From Thunnus maccoyii (Eukaryota > Chordata > Actinopteri > Scombriformes > Scombridae), in contig NC_056534.1 of the NCBI RefSeq assembly GCF_910596095.1, positions 10,790,490 to 10,854,489 on the forward strand: DNA of 64,000 bases. Reading direction: 5' to 3'. The notes beneath the pieces are model-generated. The model made no database searches. It saw only the letters and a list, made by a program, of their open reading frames with translations, and was not told the origin of the DNA. The translations under genes and the position numbers were made by a program. Shown piece after piece: positions 46,401 to 56,000 of this stretch (positions are counted from its first letter, which is position 1; every line of letters starts with the position of its first letter).

Positions 46401-46521
46401 TGGCTGGTTCACCAGGGACAGATAAGAAAGGTGGGGGTGGAGACAGGATGATCAGTAGAGGCTCTGGCAGCAAATCCTGTTCCGTCACCTCCTCATCCAC
46501 TTCTACAGTCACTTCACCCAT
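43408..46521 (-). CDS. Gag-domain C2H2 zinc-finger protein, single coding exon, 1037 aa
   Basis: I do not recognise a named orthologue. From the ATG at 46521 (MGEVTVEVDEE; the GTG at 46551 is not credible) the frame is open for 1037 residues. Residues about 33-190 resemble the capsid region of Ty3/gypsy-type Gag (FWHKWLKAFEHYV, LGQEGQRIF, QRAQMPGETVEQFVSALEEL, LIEKTNCPQLKERLLLE). Residues 221-226 (RGRPRR) form an AT-hook-like motif, then an acidic serine-rich linker. Twenty-two C2H2 fingers follow in two duplicated four-finger blocks and a longer array. The last five fingers have canonical TGE/DKP-type linkers. The domain layout implies a nuclear DNA-binding regulator with a self-associating N-terminus, comparable to SCAN zinc-finger proteins. 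A 5'UTR acceptor lies at 46669. Confidence 0.9.
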   Translation of the reverse strand: MGEVTVEVDEEVTEQDLLPEPLLIILSPPPPFLSVPGEPAIFWHKWLKAFEHYVEALGENELVDSSKCVLLQNCLGQEGQRIFTALIQGETTYAAAISALTLYFTSDHTSQMYRLKFHQRAQMPGETVEQFVSALEELLRSCNYRDVQDTLILTQLIEKTNCPQLKERLLLEKETLTLATALIIGKEVESALNHPELFDIHEVSVDIGDDLDLPVQRVAKRGRPRRGEKRAKTKPRETKTPRRSSRYKDNYCSSNDKLYRSDNEDYKSGDEGNLPRGKASEKGDGDNGASSSSHMMEEEGFDKASDDGDDDEDEDFSLPQTKQKGPFCPICVDKRFRDANKLARHMRTHTKEKPFSCPVCTMTFSQSYHMTRHLRNQHGAGQHVCSTCGKSLGSFAELQSHKKTHTSKVLSCPDCHEKFLNNGAFLSHIISHSKDQSTQTEGYQHCDGEKKQEIMKSGNKDNHESGGGGDDDDDEEEEEQADAGSGNDDAQNEGSAVKVKLEDKDSDEAKSQDDGSKKQKVASKTKTKGHFCPICVDRRFRGPNKLARHMRTHTKEKPFSCPVCTMTFSQSYHMTRHLRNQHGLGQYICSKCGKSLGSWPELKAHKKTHVAEGLSCPACDKQFKEKAAFVSHLKSHKKVQSSPRCLICNDCGKVFGRMYHLKRHIVTHRKATNGECYNCPKCQKSYAFPEDLNKHLEIHVKENNGTCPKCNQTFSSVEELETHMVVHEKSYECSTCGKKFKVEYALKKHEQGHQDEQYYCSLCRKRFIKLSHYKRHIMVHDRRESRCPHCDSVFLQLTALKYHLRTHTEERPYQCSCCIETFEEKEHLEQHCLKHRKFKKERPYSCTRCDYAFSTLVELTEHMSLHEGEQPMSCPICGKTFLNKNKMEKHLSIHTGERPHLCSLCGNGFPSAASLKLHSHIHTGEKPFKCSQCSKSFRSSSGLRLHSRQHMEVRPSYECPECGRTYGRMTELKMHQRYHTGDKPYSCTCCNKRFISKDKLNVHMRIHTGERPYSCPHCGQTFTQTGDRNRHINKYHS
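44640..45555 (-). repeat. internal tandem duplication of a four-finger block
   Basis: Fingers 1-4 (about 45555-45240) and 5-8 (about 44950-44640) are paralogous. Within them, 45378-45517 and 44766-44905 are nearly identical at the DNA level (a handful of differences over about 140 bp), while sequence on both sides is much more diverged. Confidence 0.85.
45951..46425 (-). other. Gag-like (capsid) domain of the zinc-finger gene
   Basis: This is the part of the coding exon for residues about 33-190. It has the order of conserved blocks seen in Ty3/gypsy-type Gag: an aromatic W-x3-F segment, LLQNCLGQEGQRIF, a central basic QRAQMPGE motif and the QL-E-T-P-x-RL-LE block. No protease, polymerase or long terminal repeats are seen beside it, so this is a domesticated fragment inside a host gene rather than an element copy. 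The domain is open throughout. Confidence 0.75.
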
Positions 46522-46669
46522 TGTTGGTTTCTGGGTGTGTGTTTTTTTCACCGGAGGCGAGGGATAATTTTATTTCTCCTTCTTTGAGTCGCTGAGTTAA
46601 GACATCACCCTCTTCAGTCTGTGTTCAGGCTCTCGATGCTTCATCCCACTCAGGTCAGTCTTGGAGCAC
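46522..46669 (-). other. 5'UTR part of the zinc-finger coding exon
   Basis: A good minus-strand acceptor (TTTTCTCTTTTACAG, ending at 46670) starts an exon that runs into the ATG at 46521. An upstream first exon is expected. Confidence 0.55.
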
Positions 46670-47959
46670 TGTAAAAGAGAAAAAACATGAGTTAGATCCA
46701 GGCTCTGACAAGACGTGTTACAGTGTATGAAATTATGCGCACCTAAATTATGTGATGTGGCAATAGGTGAAATTTAAAAAACGTATTTACATGCCAGACA
46801 CAGAGGAAACTGTCTTGACAAAGTGAATCAGAAGCCACAAATGAACACTGGCTGACAGACACTTAACCAGATATTTGCTTAAATAAGGATTTAAATGATT
46901 TACTCAAACACTTCCATAATGTCGGGGGACTTATAGGAAACAGATTGAAAAAATAAAAACGGTACAAACTGATACAGCAGAGATATCCTGATTTTCATCC
47001 CTTTTATTAGTGATACTTCAAAAACGTTGAAACCTCAAAAGCCTCTTATTAGACCCCTCCTGTCTGTAACAAAGACTTCATAGAAAAAAAATAAAGTCCA
47101 AACCTTGATTTTCTCAATTAAATTTCATCCTGAGTCACAGAGGACATTATACATCTGTTGTATTTACCCCATGATACTACATGAAATGCGGACTGCCCCT
47201 TTAACAAGTCATCACAGCCCCCAGGTATTTTCTACAGGAATGTCACATAATATCAAGGAGTGTTTCTATTACTTTGCCTACTGCTCCATTTAATTTGGTT
47301 TAGAGAAAAATGTGGGAATAACCCTTTAAGAAAAGCATTTCCATGGTTTCCCTCATTTGGATTACTGTAACTGAAACAATCATTAATTACTAGTAATTGC
47401 TGGAATTGAGCCGCCACTGATGTGATCAGTTTCATCTGTTCTCTTCCTGCTATGATGAGTCAAAAGATCCATGAATCTGACAAAAAAGAAACATGTCTGA
47501 TGCTTCGATGCTAATCAGCCTGTTCAGATTCAGGTTTGCAAGATGCTTTCAGAAAGTAACAAGAAAAGTACAAGATAGACAGATTTTTTTTTAAAAAAAG
47601 GACAAAAAGAAAAACAGGTGGCGTTTATCTGTCACACCTGTCACTCACATCCAAAATATTAAGAACATGTTGCTCCTGAGTTCACTGTCAAGTGTCTTTA
47701 GTGGAAAAAACTCTAGTAGTTTTGCCACAGTTTGACTTGCATTTGCAGACTAATGAGAAACATTTGGGGGAAAAAAGATGCAGTTAAGCTCTTGATGATG
47801 TGATTCCCATGAAATTCAACTTCGCTCCTTTTGTTTTAGTTTTTTTAAATTATAATTCAATCTTCCAATTACTCTCACAACTAACTGTTTGGTCTATAAA
47901 GATATAAGAAAATTACCACCACAATGTCTTAAAGTCAGGACTGTGACATCCTTGATTTT

Positions 47960-48202
47960 GCTTCTAAAAGTGTTCCTAATGTATGTCAATGAGGAGGATA
48001 AAATATTAACGCACTCCAGTACACCACTACCACCACCCACTATGACCTCATTAATAAACATAAAGTAGAATTATCACCTTTCTGACAACGTCAACAAAAA
48101 CTGAAAGTGTATAAGCTTTGTAAAAGTAGAATTTATGGCAGAGCTGTTGTATTGGATTTCATCAGATTGTACAAGTGTACCTAATGAAGTGGCCGATGAG
48201 TG
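47960..48202. mobile_element. family C dispersed element, copy 2
   Basis: It shares GTAGAATTATCACCTTTCTG, AACAAAAACTGAAAGTGTAT and GAATTTATGGCAGAGCTG in order with 37520-37812. Confidence 0.65.
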
Positions 48203-48492
48203 TACAGCGCCTGTCAAAACATGATATGAGACAGACACCATTATGATTGTATTATCAATAAACAAAGCTCCTCTCTCTCTCAAGCATGCATCGTACATTT
48301 TACAGCTTCACAACTATTTTTGAAAAAGTCTTTTCCAGTTTCCATGTGTGAGCTGACACTGACAGCAGGGACGAAAAATAAACAAGATGGATTTGTTAAA
48401 GAGTGGGTGATCAGTACTAAATTCCTTGAAGCTAAACTGCTGATTTTGGGGGAGAAATACTTAACAAATACCACTAGACATGTTTTAAGAGA

Positions 48493-48759
48493 TTAACTGT
48501 GGTGACTGAGGCTCTGTTGGGGGGGACCGGGGGCCTCCAGAGGGGCTCCTGGTTGAACAGATGTTACAGATGTTTCAGCGGGTGCTGAGCTGTTGTTTCT
48601 AGCCTGAAATAAAAAAAATACCATAAACTGAAATATTATTATTAATGACAACAAACTGCACACACGGTCTGGATTAATGTGTCAACGTTGTTTTTTTTTT
48701 TACCAGCTTGAATATGTGTTTAAAAGAGACCCGAGCAGAGTCACACCGATAGTGACAGG
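48493..48759 (-). other. possible two-exon coding fragment, unidentified
   Basis: A strong minus-strand acceptor (pyrimidine-rich, exon start 48603) opens a 36-codon frame rich in S, P, A and Q that ends in SLSHHS and a stop at 48493. A preceding 56-nt segment (48759-48704) with acceptor and donor would join in frame (CHYRCDSARVSFKHIFKL). I recognise no protein. It may be a chance frame or an untranslated exon of the zinc-finger gene. Confidence 0.2.
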
Positions 48760-48853
48760 CTGTGTGTGGAGACGACACACACCTACACAAGACAGAAGGA
48801 GTCTCGAAATCACTAATTAGCAATAATTGAGGAGGAGGAGATGAAAAACTCAC

Positions 48854-49140
48854 CAAACCAAACTGGGTCACAAGTCACGACGTGTGCACGCAGACAGGCA
48901 GCGGAGTATCGGCCGCTTCGGATCCGAGCTGCGGCAGCGTGAGAGCGGCTGTTTGTATCTGAAGCTGCTGCAGCGCTACTGATTCATTGTCTGGATAATA
49001 GTGTTGCAGGTATTTTACAAAAACACTTGGCTGAAAAGCAAATCATAAAGTAGAAAACATATCCGCCATGCTGACATCCTTTCTTCCGGACATCACAACA
49101 GCTCCCCCCGGGGGAGTGTCTCCCCGCCCACAGCGCCCCC
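48854..49140 (-). promoter_or_regulatory. candidate CpG-rich promoter and first exon of the zinc-finger gene
   Basis: GC- and CpG-rich sequence (for example GCGGAGTATCGGCCGCTTCG near 48900) contrasts with the AT-rich surroundings. A minus-strand donor GGTTTG|GTGAGT ends a possible untranslated exon at 48854 that could join the acceptor at 46669. No other gene start nearby fits it better. Confidence 0.4.
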
Positions 49141-49164
49141 CTGTGGAGGGAGGCTGCAGGAATG

Positions 49165-49330
49165 ACTGAGCAGTGGCAGAAAGTACTGTATTTAGGTACA
49201 CATTTAAGGTACTTATACTTTACTTGAGTACTTCTATTTGATGCTATTTTATACTTCCTCTCCACTACATTTCAGAGGGAAATATTGTACTTTCTACTCT
49301 AGCTTTAGTTACTTTTCAGATGAAGATTTG
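49165..49330. mobile_element. AAGTAC-rich dispersed element, copy 3
   Basis: TTTACTTGAGTACTTCTATT and CTCCACTACATTTCAGAGGG are diagnostic of the same family as 32515-32725. Confidence 0.6.
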
Positions 49331-49944
49331 ACACAATGGAGGGAGGAGGGTGAAACTCATCGTCTAGTGTTTTACTATCACACCAGCTTTAAATAATCAA
49401 ATATGATATATATAATCTCATTAAAATGGATTTGATTACAATTGCACTGATGAATTAAATTACTGTTCATGATTGCTTAAATAATTTGATTACCATATGA
49501 GTGCCAGTTATCAGAGACTGAAGTCTGTTTACATGAATTTCGGAGTGAGACGTGCTGTTTTAACGCCACTTGAGTATTCACAAATGTCAGCAACAGCATT
49601 TTCTTAATCAGATACTAATTATTTGTATAATCTACTGCATATTTTAAAGGACTGGTTCACCCAAATTACAAAAAGCATCCTCATAGTACCACTACTGATG
49701 TCAGGCCATACAGATAGTTTAGATTTTATTTGCTTATTTCCTAGATTTTGCAGTAACTGTCTCTGGGATTTTTACCTCCACCCCAGTACAGTGGAGATTA
49801 ATGGAATTAATCATCAGCATCAAAAAATTAACAAAAATCCTCTTTCCAAAATCAGTGCCAGGATAAGTCATTGAGCTAACCTTGAACATCTTTATTAAAA
49901 CTACTATCCACCACAGATACTCCCCTTGAAAACTGATCACAGCA

Positions 49945-50302
49945 ATGCCTGTCATAAAGAACTATCTTCACCTACAAGAAAGAGTCTTGCAACAGATGGT
50001 AAGACCCCCCATGGAACCTTGATCTCAACATCATGGAGTCATTCTGGGATTACATGAAGAGACAGAATCATCCAACACGCCTAAATCCACATAAGAACTG
50101 AGGTAACGTCTCCAAGATGCTTGAAACAACCTACCTGCCAAGTACCTTGAAAAACTGTGTGCAAGTATACCAAGGAGAACTGGCAAAGTGAGGTCAATCT
50201 GAATATTTTTCTTCTGTTTACTGCACTTTGTGTCAAGGCATTATTTTTGTAAGCTCAGTTTACTTTTAGTGCCTAAAACTTTTGCACAGTACTGTATATG
50301 TG
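49945..50302 (+). mobile_element. family A (Tc1-type) element, 3' part, copy 3
   Basis: It starts in transposase-derived sequence (AAAGAACTATCTTCACCTAC) and runs to the family end GCCTAAAACTTTTGCACAGT at about 50270-50293, identical to the right end at 15199-15224. The left end is missing and it is not open. Confidence 0.65.
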
Positions 50303-50632
50303 TGTAATTTTGGCGAACAGACTCTTTCTTTTGATAACATGGCAATTGTTGGCAAGGTGCATGCTATCATTATAATGAATGCACTTTGCCTCTGCTGAAT
50401 CACCTGTTGCATAATTCAAGTACCTGCTGGAATCAGTTACCTCGAATGCACTACTTTATTCTGGGAAGTGTATCACACAGGCCCTTCACACACTGAGCAA
50501 AACAGTGAAACACTGATTAATAATAATTGATGGACAACTGATAAAACTCTGGTTCTTGCCTCCTTTTACAACCTACTTACTAAAAATGCTGGCAGGCTGT
50601 TGAGGATTCAGTTCAGGGTTCAGTCCAAACCA

Positions 50633-51357
50633 TTAAGGGAGACCTGTTATGCTCATTTCCATATCTGTATTTTTATTCTGGGAATCTACCAGAGTAGCTT
50701 TGCATGATTCACAGTTAAAAAAAACTCCTTATTCATCTTATAATGGCCCTTTATGCAGCCCCTCAGTTCAGCTTCACTCTCTAACAGGCAGTTTTAGTTC
50801 CTGTCTCTTCAAGGCCCCCCTCACGATGAGCCCACTATGTTCTGATTGGCCAGCTTTCCGAACACCTGCTGAGGGGCAGCTGTATCAGAGTCGTGTTAAG
50901 TTACTACTGATGCAAACCCAATATCTCCTGTTTTACTGCTTCATATTAAAGGTAAACTTTGGTATTTTTTAACCTGCACCATATTTCCCTATCTTTTTGT
51001 GTCTAAGTGACTAATGGGGACAACAGTTTTTGGAATTGGTCCAGTGTTGAGCAAGAGCACTTCAGCTGGCAGCTGCTAAATAGGCTATAATATAATCCTT
51101 TGGGGTAATAGTGTCCCATCAATTTATGTCCACTAAAAATTCTTGTTTTTGCCACCGACAGGCTCAGATTGTTATTATAAGTGTCTGACAACATTATGGA
51201 AAGGACCACAGAGAGAAATAAAACATTTCTTTACCTTTCACTTGATCCAGTCTGTTTGTTAGTGTCTAACCAAAGTCTTGCTCAAGGAGAAGTCTCGCTC
51301 TGAAATCTCACAAAAATATCACCGAAAATAAGGAAAAGCATAATAGGTCCCCTTTAA
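50633..51357. mobile_element. piggyBac-like miniature element with TTAA ends, nested insert
   Basis: TTAA at 50633-50636 is followed by GGGAGACCTGTTATGC. The right end is GCATAATAGGTCCCCTTTAA (to 51357), an inverted match. TTAA target duplication and AGGGGACCTATTATGC ends fit the piggyBac type. Inside, AAAGGTAAACTTTGGTATTT at about 50950 and an inverted TTTACCTTTCACTT near 51230 suggest a second element inserted in the first. Confidence 0.7.
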
Positions 51358-51439
51358 GGCTCATCTTTAATTCAGCTAATGTAATGTAGGGGTTGATGCA
51401 CAGAGACATGTTTACTGTCCCAGTACAAAAACAGACCAC

Positions 51440-53035
51440 ACAGACAAACAGTTTAACAATGACCATTTATTCACACACTGTATGGGACTTAAAACAAGCA
51501 TGACAAGAGTGAGGGAGGCTGCTGGCTGGGTGGGAGGAGAATCTTTAAATTATACATGAGCTAAAACTCGTACAAGAGGATTTTTGTTTGCACTTAAGAG
51601 AAGTACAAAGTACATGTGTGTGTATCAGCCTGGCTGCTGGAGTTGAGGCCAGTGTACCGATCCTGGGGCCTTGAAACAGTTCAAACATCAGTCACACTCA
51701 CCTTGAATAAGATGTGATTCTCTAAAATATCCTACACTCTTGTTCTGTGCTCACTCCTACAACTTATTTTTTTATGATTCTTATTAAATCTAGACAGCTC
51801 ATTTTCCCTCTAATCGATCGGTGTGGCTGTGAACTCCAGTGCTGTTTTACTATAACATTACACAAAGGTGGCCGAGCTACATACAACAGCACACGAGTAG
51901 AAAGGGGTTTCCCTGTACAAAATCCAGCTTAAAAATACAAACATACACACAATGGCACCCTTTGCTTAGCTGTGAACAACAGAGACAGATGAACAGGCTT
52001 CTAAACTGAGCATAGAGCCATTCATACACGCATGCTTCTATGCACACGTGTCACACTCAAACACACGCTCAAACTTGTAAAAAATTAAACTTCAACAGAA
52101 TAGGATGAAATGTGTGGGGTTTGGCTCAGTGCAAGCATTATGGCTTGGGAGGCTGCGGTAATAGGAGCGCTGACAACAGGCAGTAAGACAGTAAAAAACA
52201 TGGTTTTCATATATTCCAACCAAAACCCCAAACATCACATATCACTCTCTGAAACCGCGCCACACTCTCACTGAGAATGCCTTAAGTGCTGAAGAACCCT
52301 CGCCCACGCTCTCCATCCTTTTTCAAGTTCAAAAACTGTGATTATCGATTGTTTTTTTTTTCTTCTTTTCCTCTTGTGTGGTGGTCTTTTAAAGCTGACT
52401 GCTCCGTGTATGTGTGCATGACCCAGTCTGTCAACAAAAGCTGCTCACTTTTATGCCGTTTTTTAATAATTCTCCTCTTTAATCTTTAAGTTCCTCTCTC
52501 CCAGCAGGAGACACAGAGATGGCCCATCAGAGAGTGCATGTGTGTGTATTTGTGCACTTATGTGTGTAAATACAGAAAAGAGAGAAGAAGCGTTGTGCAG
52601 AAATTCCAGGTTCCACCAGTTCCTCGACATTTACTCTTCTAGCTCTCGTTGGAGAGTCTCTGGAATAGGCATGAATATCTGGTAGTATACGCCGGTGTTA
52701 ATGTGTGTGTTTGTGTGTGGAGACGAGGACAGTAACTGTGTGTGTAAGCACAGTGACACAGAGGCGTAAACGAGTAGGAGAGCAACACACACACACTCGT
52801 CGACACAGTGAGGATCTTTGTGAACGAGGGGAGAAGGCGAGTGAGAAGTGTAGGTTTAGTTCTTTTGGGCATGAAGGGCTGTATCATCATCAGTCCGTCC
52901 CATGTCTCCTCATCTCGTCCTCCCCTCTCCTCCGAAGCCGCCGGCTCTTTCTCCTTTAGTCCAAACACACACCGGCCCCCCTCCTTCATTTTGTGTATGT
53001 GTGTGTATCATTTTGTGCAGATTTTGTCTCTAGAG
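51440..53035 (-). other. probable sdk1 3'UTR
   Basis: Minus-strand AATAAA (TTTATT at 51466-51471) is the best end signal after the sdk1 stop. The 1.6 kb between contains no dispersed element, unlike neighbouring spacers, which fits constrained 3'UTR. Simple TG-type tracts lie around 52540 and 52700. Confidence 0.5.
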
Positions 53036-56000
53036 TCAAACGAATGAGGAGAATCCCGTCACAGGGGTGCGTGACCCTGGCGGGTTGGTGTTGGGGTTGA
53101 CATGCGTGTGCGCAGGCTGCCCTGTGGGCATGTACGCGCCGCCTGTGCTGTGCTGGGTGACCACGGTCTGGTAGTAGGGCTCCGTGTCTGCAGTGGCGCA
53201 CTCCTCGTAGGCGAAAGGAGCGCTGATCCCTTTAAGGCCTTTGGGCTGCCGCTTCCAGGAGTTATAGTAGGTGGGGTCGCTCATGTAGTGGTTGACAAAG
53301 GAATGCTTGGGCTGCTCGTCCTCATAGTCGCTGTCTGTTAACTGGATACAAACACAAACACACAGGAGTTAGTAGATTTATTAGAGAGACAAACACAGAC
53401 ACTAGCAGGAAGGAATTTTACTGTTAAAATGAAGGGCTCATACAAAGCCAATCATCTGTTGTCAATAAATATTTGTGGCTAGCCATTTCAGTGTTTTTTC
53501 AAAAAATTTTTTTTGTTATTTGTGCTTTTATTGGACAACAGACAGACAGGAAATGATGAGTAATTGGACCGAAGATGCTGAGATTACATGATACACTTTA
53601 CAGATGACACTGTTGGCACATCTGATCCATTATCAGCAGCCCTTTGTTTCAGTTCAGCATGTTAAATTCACAATTGAGGCAGACGGAGCTATTTAGTGTG
53701 ATTTCTCTTTATTTTTCACCTTTTCTTTTCATCTTCCACAAGAAAGACTCGGCTCAAACAACATCAGTAGAGTACAAAGCACGTACAATTGCTACTTGCA
53801 ATTTATGAGAAAATGCCAAGATTGTTTCAGTGGCATGAAAATAGTGGGCTGGTTTGACCTTCTTTTTGTCATCGATTTTGTATTCACATTTGTACAAAAC
53901 AGTATAAAGATGAGGTTACAAGTTCATTAAGCAGAGGAGTGAGAAAACAAAGGAGTCCTCAAAAAATCATACATTAAATTTAGATGTTGGCTATCAGCTA
54001 GTGCGTTTTTAAAGTATTTTTGCCTTTATGTAATAGAAGACAGCAGGGGGCTGACAGGAAATGGGGAATGACATGAAACAAAGGTCCGTGGCCGGACTTG
54101 AACCTGGTGATGTTGCAATTAGATGGTCATCGTGTTAAAACCTTGAGGTCAGTGATTACCAACCAGGGGGTACTTCTGCGGTTTCCACAGGGTATGTGGA
54201 AAGCTGAACTAATTAAATGAGCTCAACTGAAAAATATACCACATATCTGTGTTAAGGATGAAAATAAACAGCCAGATAGGATTACAAATTGGTGGGATGC
54301 TGATCTTTACAATAACCAGTAAGCTGCCCATCAACCAGTTGTCAAACACTACGTGTTGTAAACAGTGTGTAAAAAGTAATTAACAAGCAGAAAGAGAAGT
54401 TATAGCTAAAATTACAGTTTTAAAAGAATTAGCTAAAAGTAAATGAAACAGTTAGTTAAATGTAATAAATGTTTTAAATGTCCAGTTTTTTGCCACTCCA
54501 AGAGTTTTTAGCATGAATTCCAACTTGAACAAAACAATCTTAACACTGACAATTCACATATATGAACAATAGGTACAAATGTAACAATATTCACTTTGAT
54601 ATAATTAATAGTGTTTAATATCATCCAGTTTATAACTCATTCCTAAGAACGTATGTGGAACATGATGGGTGCTGCTGATGAACGGGTACTTGAGCTCATC
54701 TATTAGCGCTGTGGGGTACATCTAACAGAAAAGGTTGGTGTTTAAGTGCAATTTTGTACTGCACTTTTTTAGAAACACGTTTTTTTCCTGGCCAATAAAG
54801 CTTTTGAATTTGAGAGAGAGACAGTGAAGAGAGAGACGAACAGAGAGAGAGAGATACCTCTGACTCAGAGACCTCAGTGGGCTTCTCAGTGAGAGTGGTG
54901 CTCTCGGTGAGTATGGCTCCGTTATAGTTGTTACAGATGTCCTCGTCAGAGTAGTGAAGACCACCTGGGCTGGGCCTGGGAGGAGACCTGGATACACACA
55001 CACAAACAATAAATATCTGAGATATTTAAAAAAAAAAAAAAAAAGCCAGGAATGTATGTGTGTGCTTGTGTTTGACTGCACACCTGGTCCCGTTCTTTTT
55101 CAGGAAGGAGTTCTTGCTGTTGAGCGTTCTGCTGTTGAGCTCCAGAGCGGTGAAACCCCCGTTGTCCAGAGTTACAGACTCCTCCGCTGTGGTGACGTGC
55201 TTCCCTGGAGGAAGAGGAGAAAAAGGAGTTTCATTTTTCAATTTTTTTTTGCTCATTTTTTAATTGGTTCAGACAAAATCCCCAAATCCCCAAAAACAAA
55301 AAAAGTTCAGTCACTCGTCTAAAATTTTTTTCTGCAGTGGTTCCACTTGCTTTACACAGAATTTATGTGAGCTTCATTTATTGTGTATTCAGAGAATAAG
55401 AAGCAAATAAAACTAGGAATCATAATATGGCACTCAGGAAATAACCACAGAGAATATCTTCATAATTTGTCCACTGAAAACCAGAACAAATTAGCAATAA
55501 AGGAAACAATGTCATGTTTTAAATTGGGATGAATGTGATTGCTGTCTGGAACAAACCAAAGCGTTCTGAATAATTTAAGGTCACCTAAACAAAAATTACA
55601 TTTCCTGTTGCCCACAATTCTTCACTCTAGTATATGCTTGTATGGTCACCCTGAATGCACTTGATCTCTCCCCTCCTACAGCACCTCCCTCACTGCGTTT
55701 GATCGCTCCACTGCCCAGAGGTTGTGCCATGGTTTCCATGGCAACTCAGATTAACAGCTGTCCTGATGTAACCTGTGCTTGTCAGGGCAAACTTTGTCTT
55801 GCAGATGTTGGCGTGCATGCACAAGCACACAGGGGGGCCATAAGAACACTGAAAGAGGTTTTCCTCGCTGTAATCGTTACTCCTCTTCATACTGGCTGTT
55901 AAAAGATCCACTTCAGATGTGCTTTCAATGTAAGTAAGTTTATCTGAAGCTTATATGAGGCTTCAGTAGTCTGAGTTAGTCATATCAAGAGGATATTTGC

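Noticed and set aside
43408-46521. Calling the N-terminal domain SCAN
   Set aside because: SCAN is a tetrapod-lineage domain as far as I know, and the conserved blocks here read more like gypsy-type Gag. A profile search would decide.
46519-46551. Ten-residue extension of the zinc-finger protein beginning at 46551
   Set aside because: The codon there is GTG. The ATG at 46521 has a good context.
48984-49265. Possible selenoprotein-like frame with an internal TGA downstream of an ATG-rich stretch
   Set aside because: No selenocysteine insertion element was seen, the flanking peptide is unrecognised, and the region is better explained as promoter and untranslated exon.
52639-52989. Minus-strand frame of 116 codons downstream of sdk1
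   Set aside because: It contains low-complexity TH/CVC-type repeats from TG tracts and lies in the likely 3'UTR.
54005-54170. tRNA gene
   Set aside because: Only a T-arm-like stretch is seen and no complete cloverleaf; it is a tRNA-derived or tRNA-like repeat.
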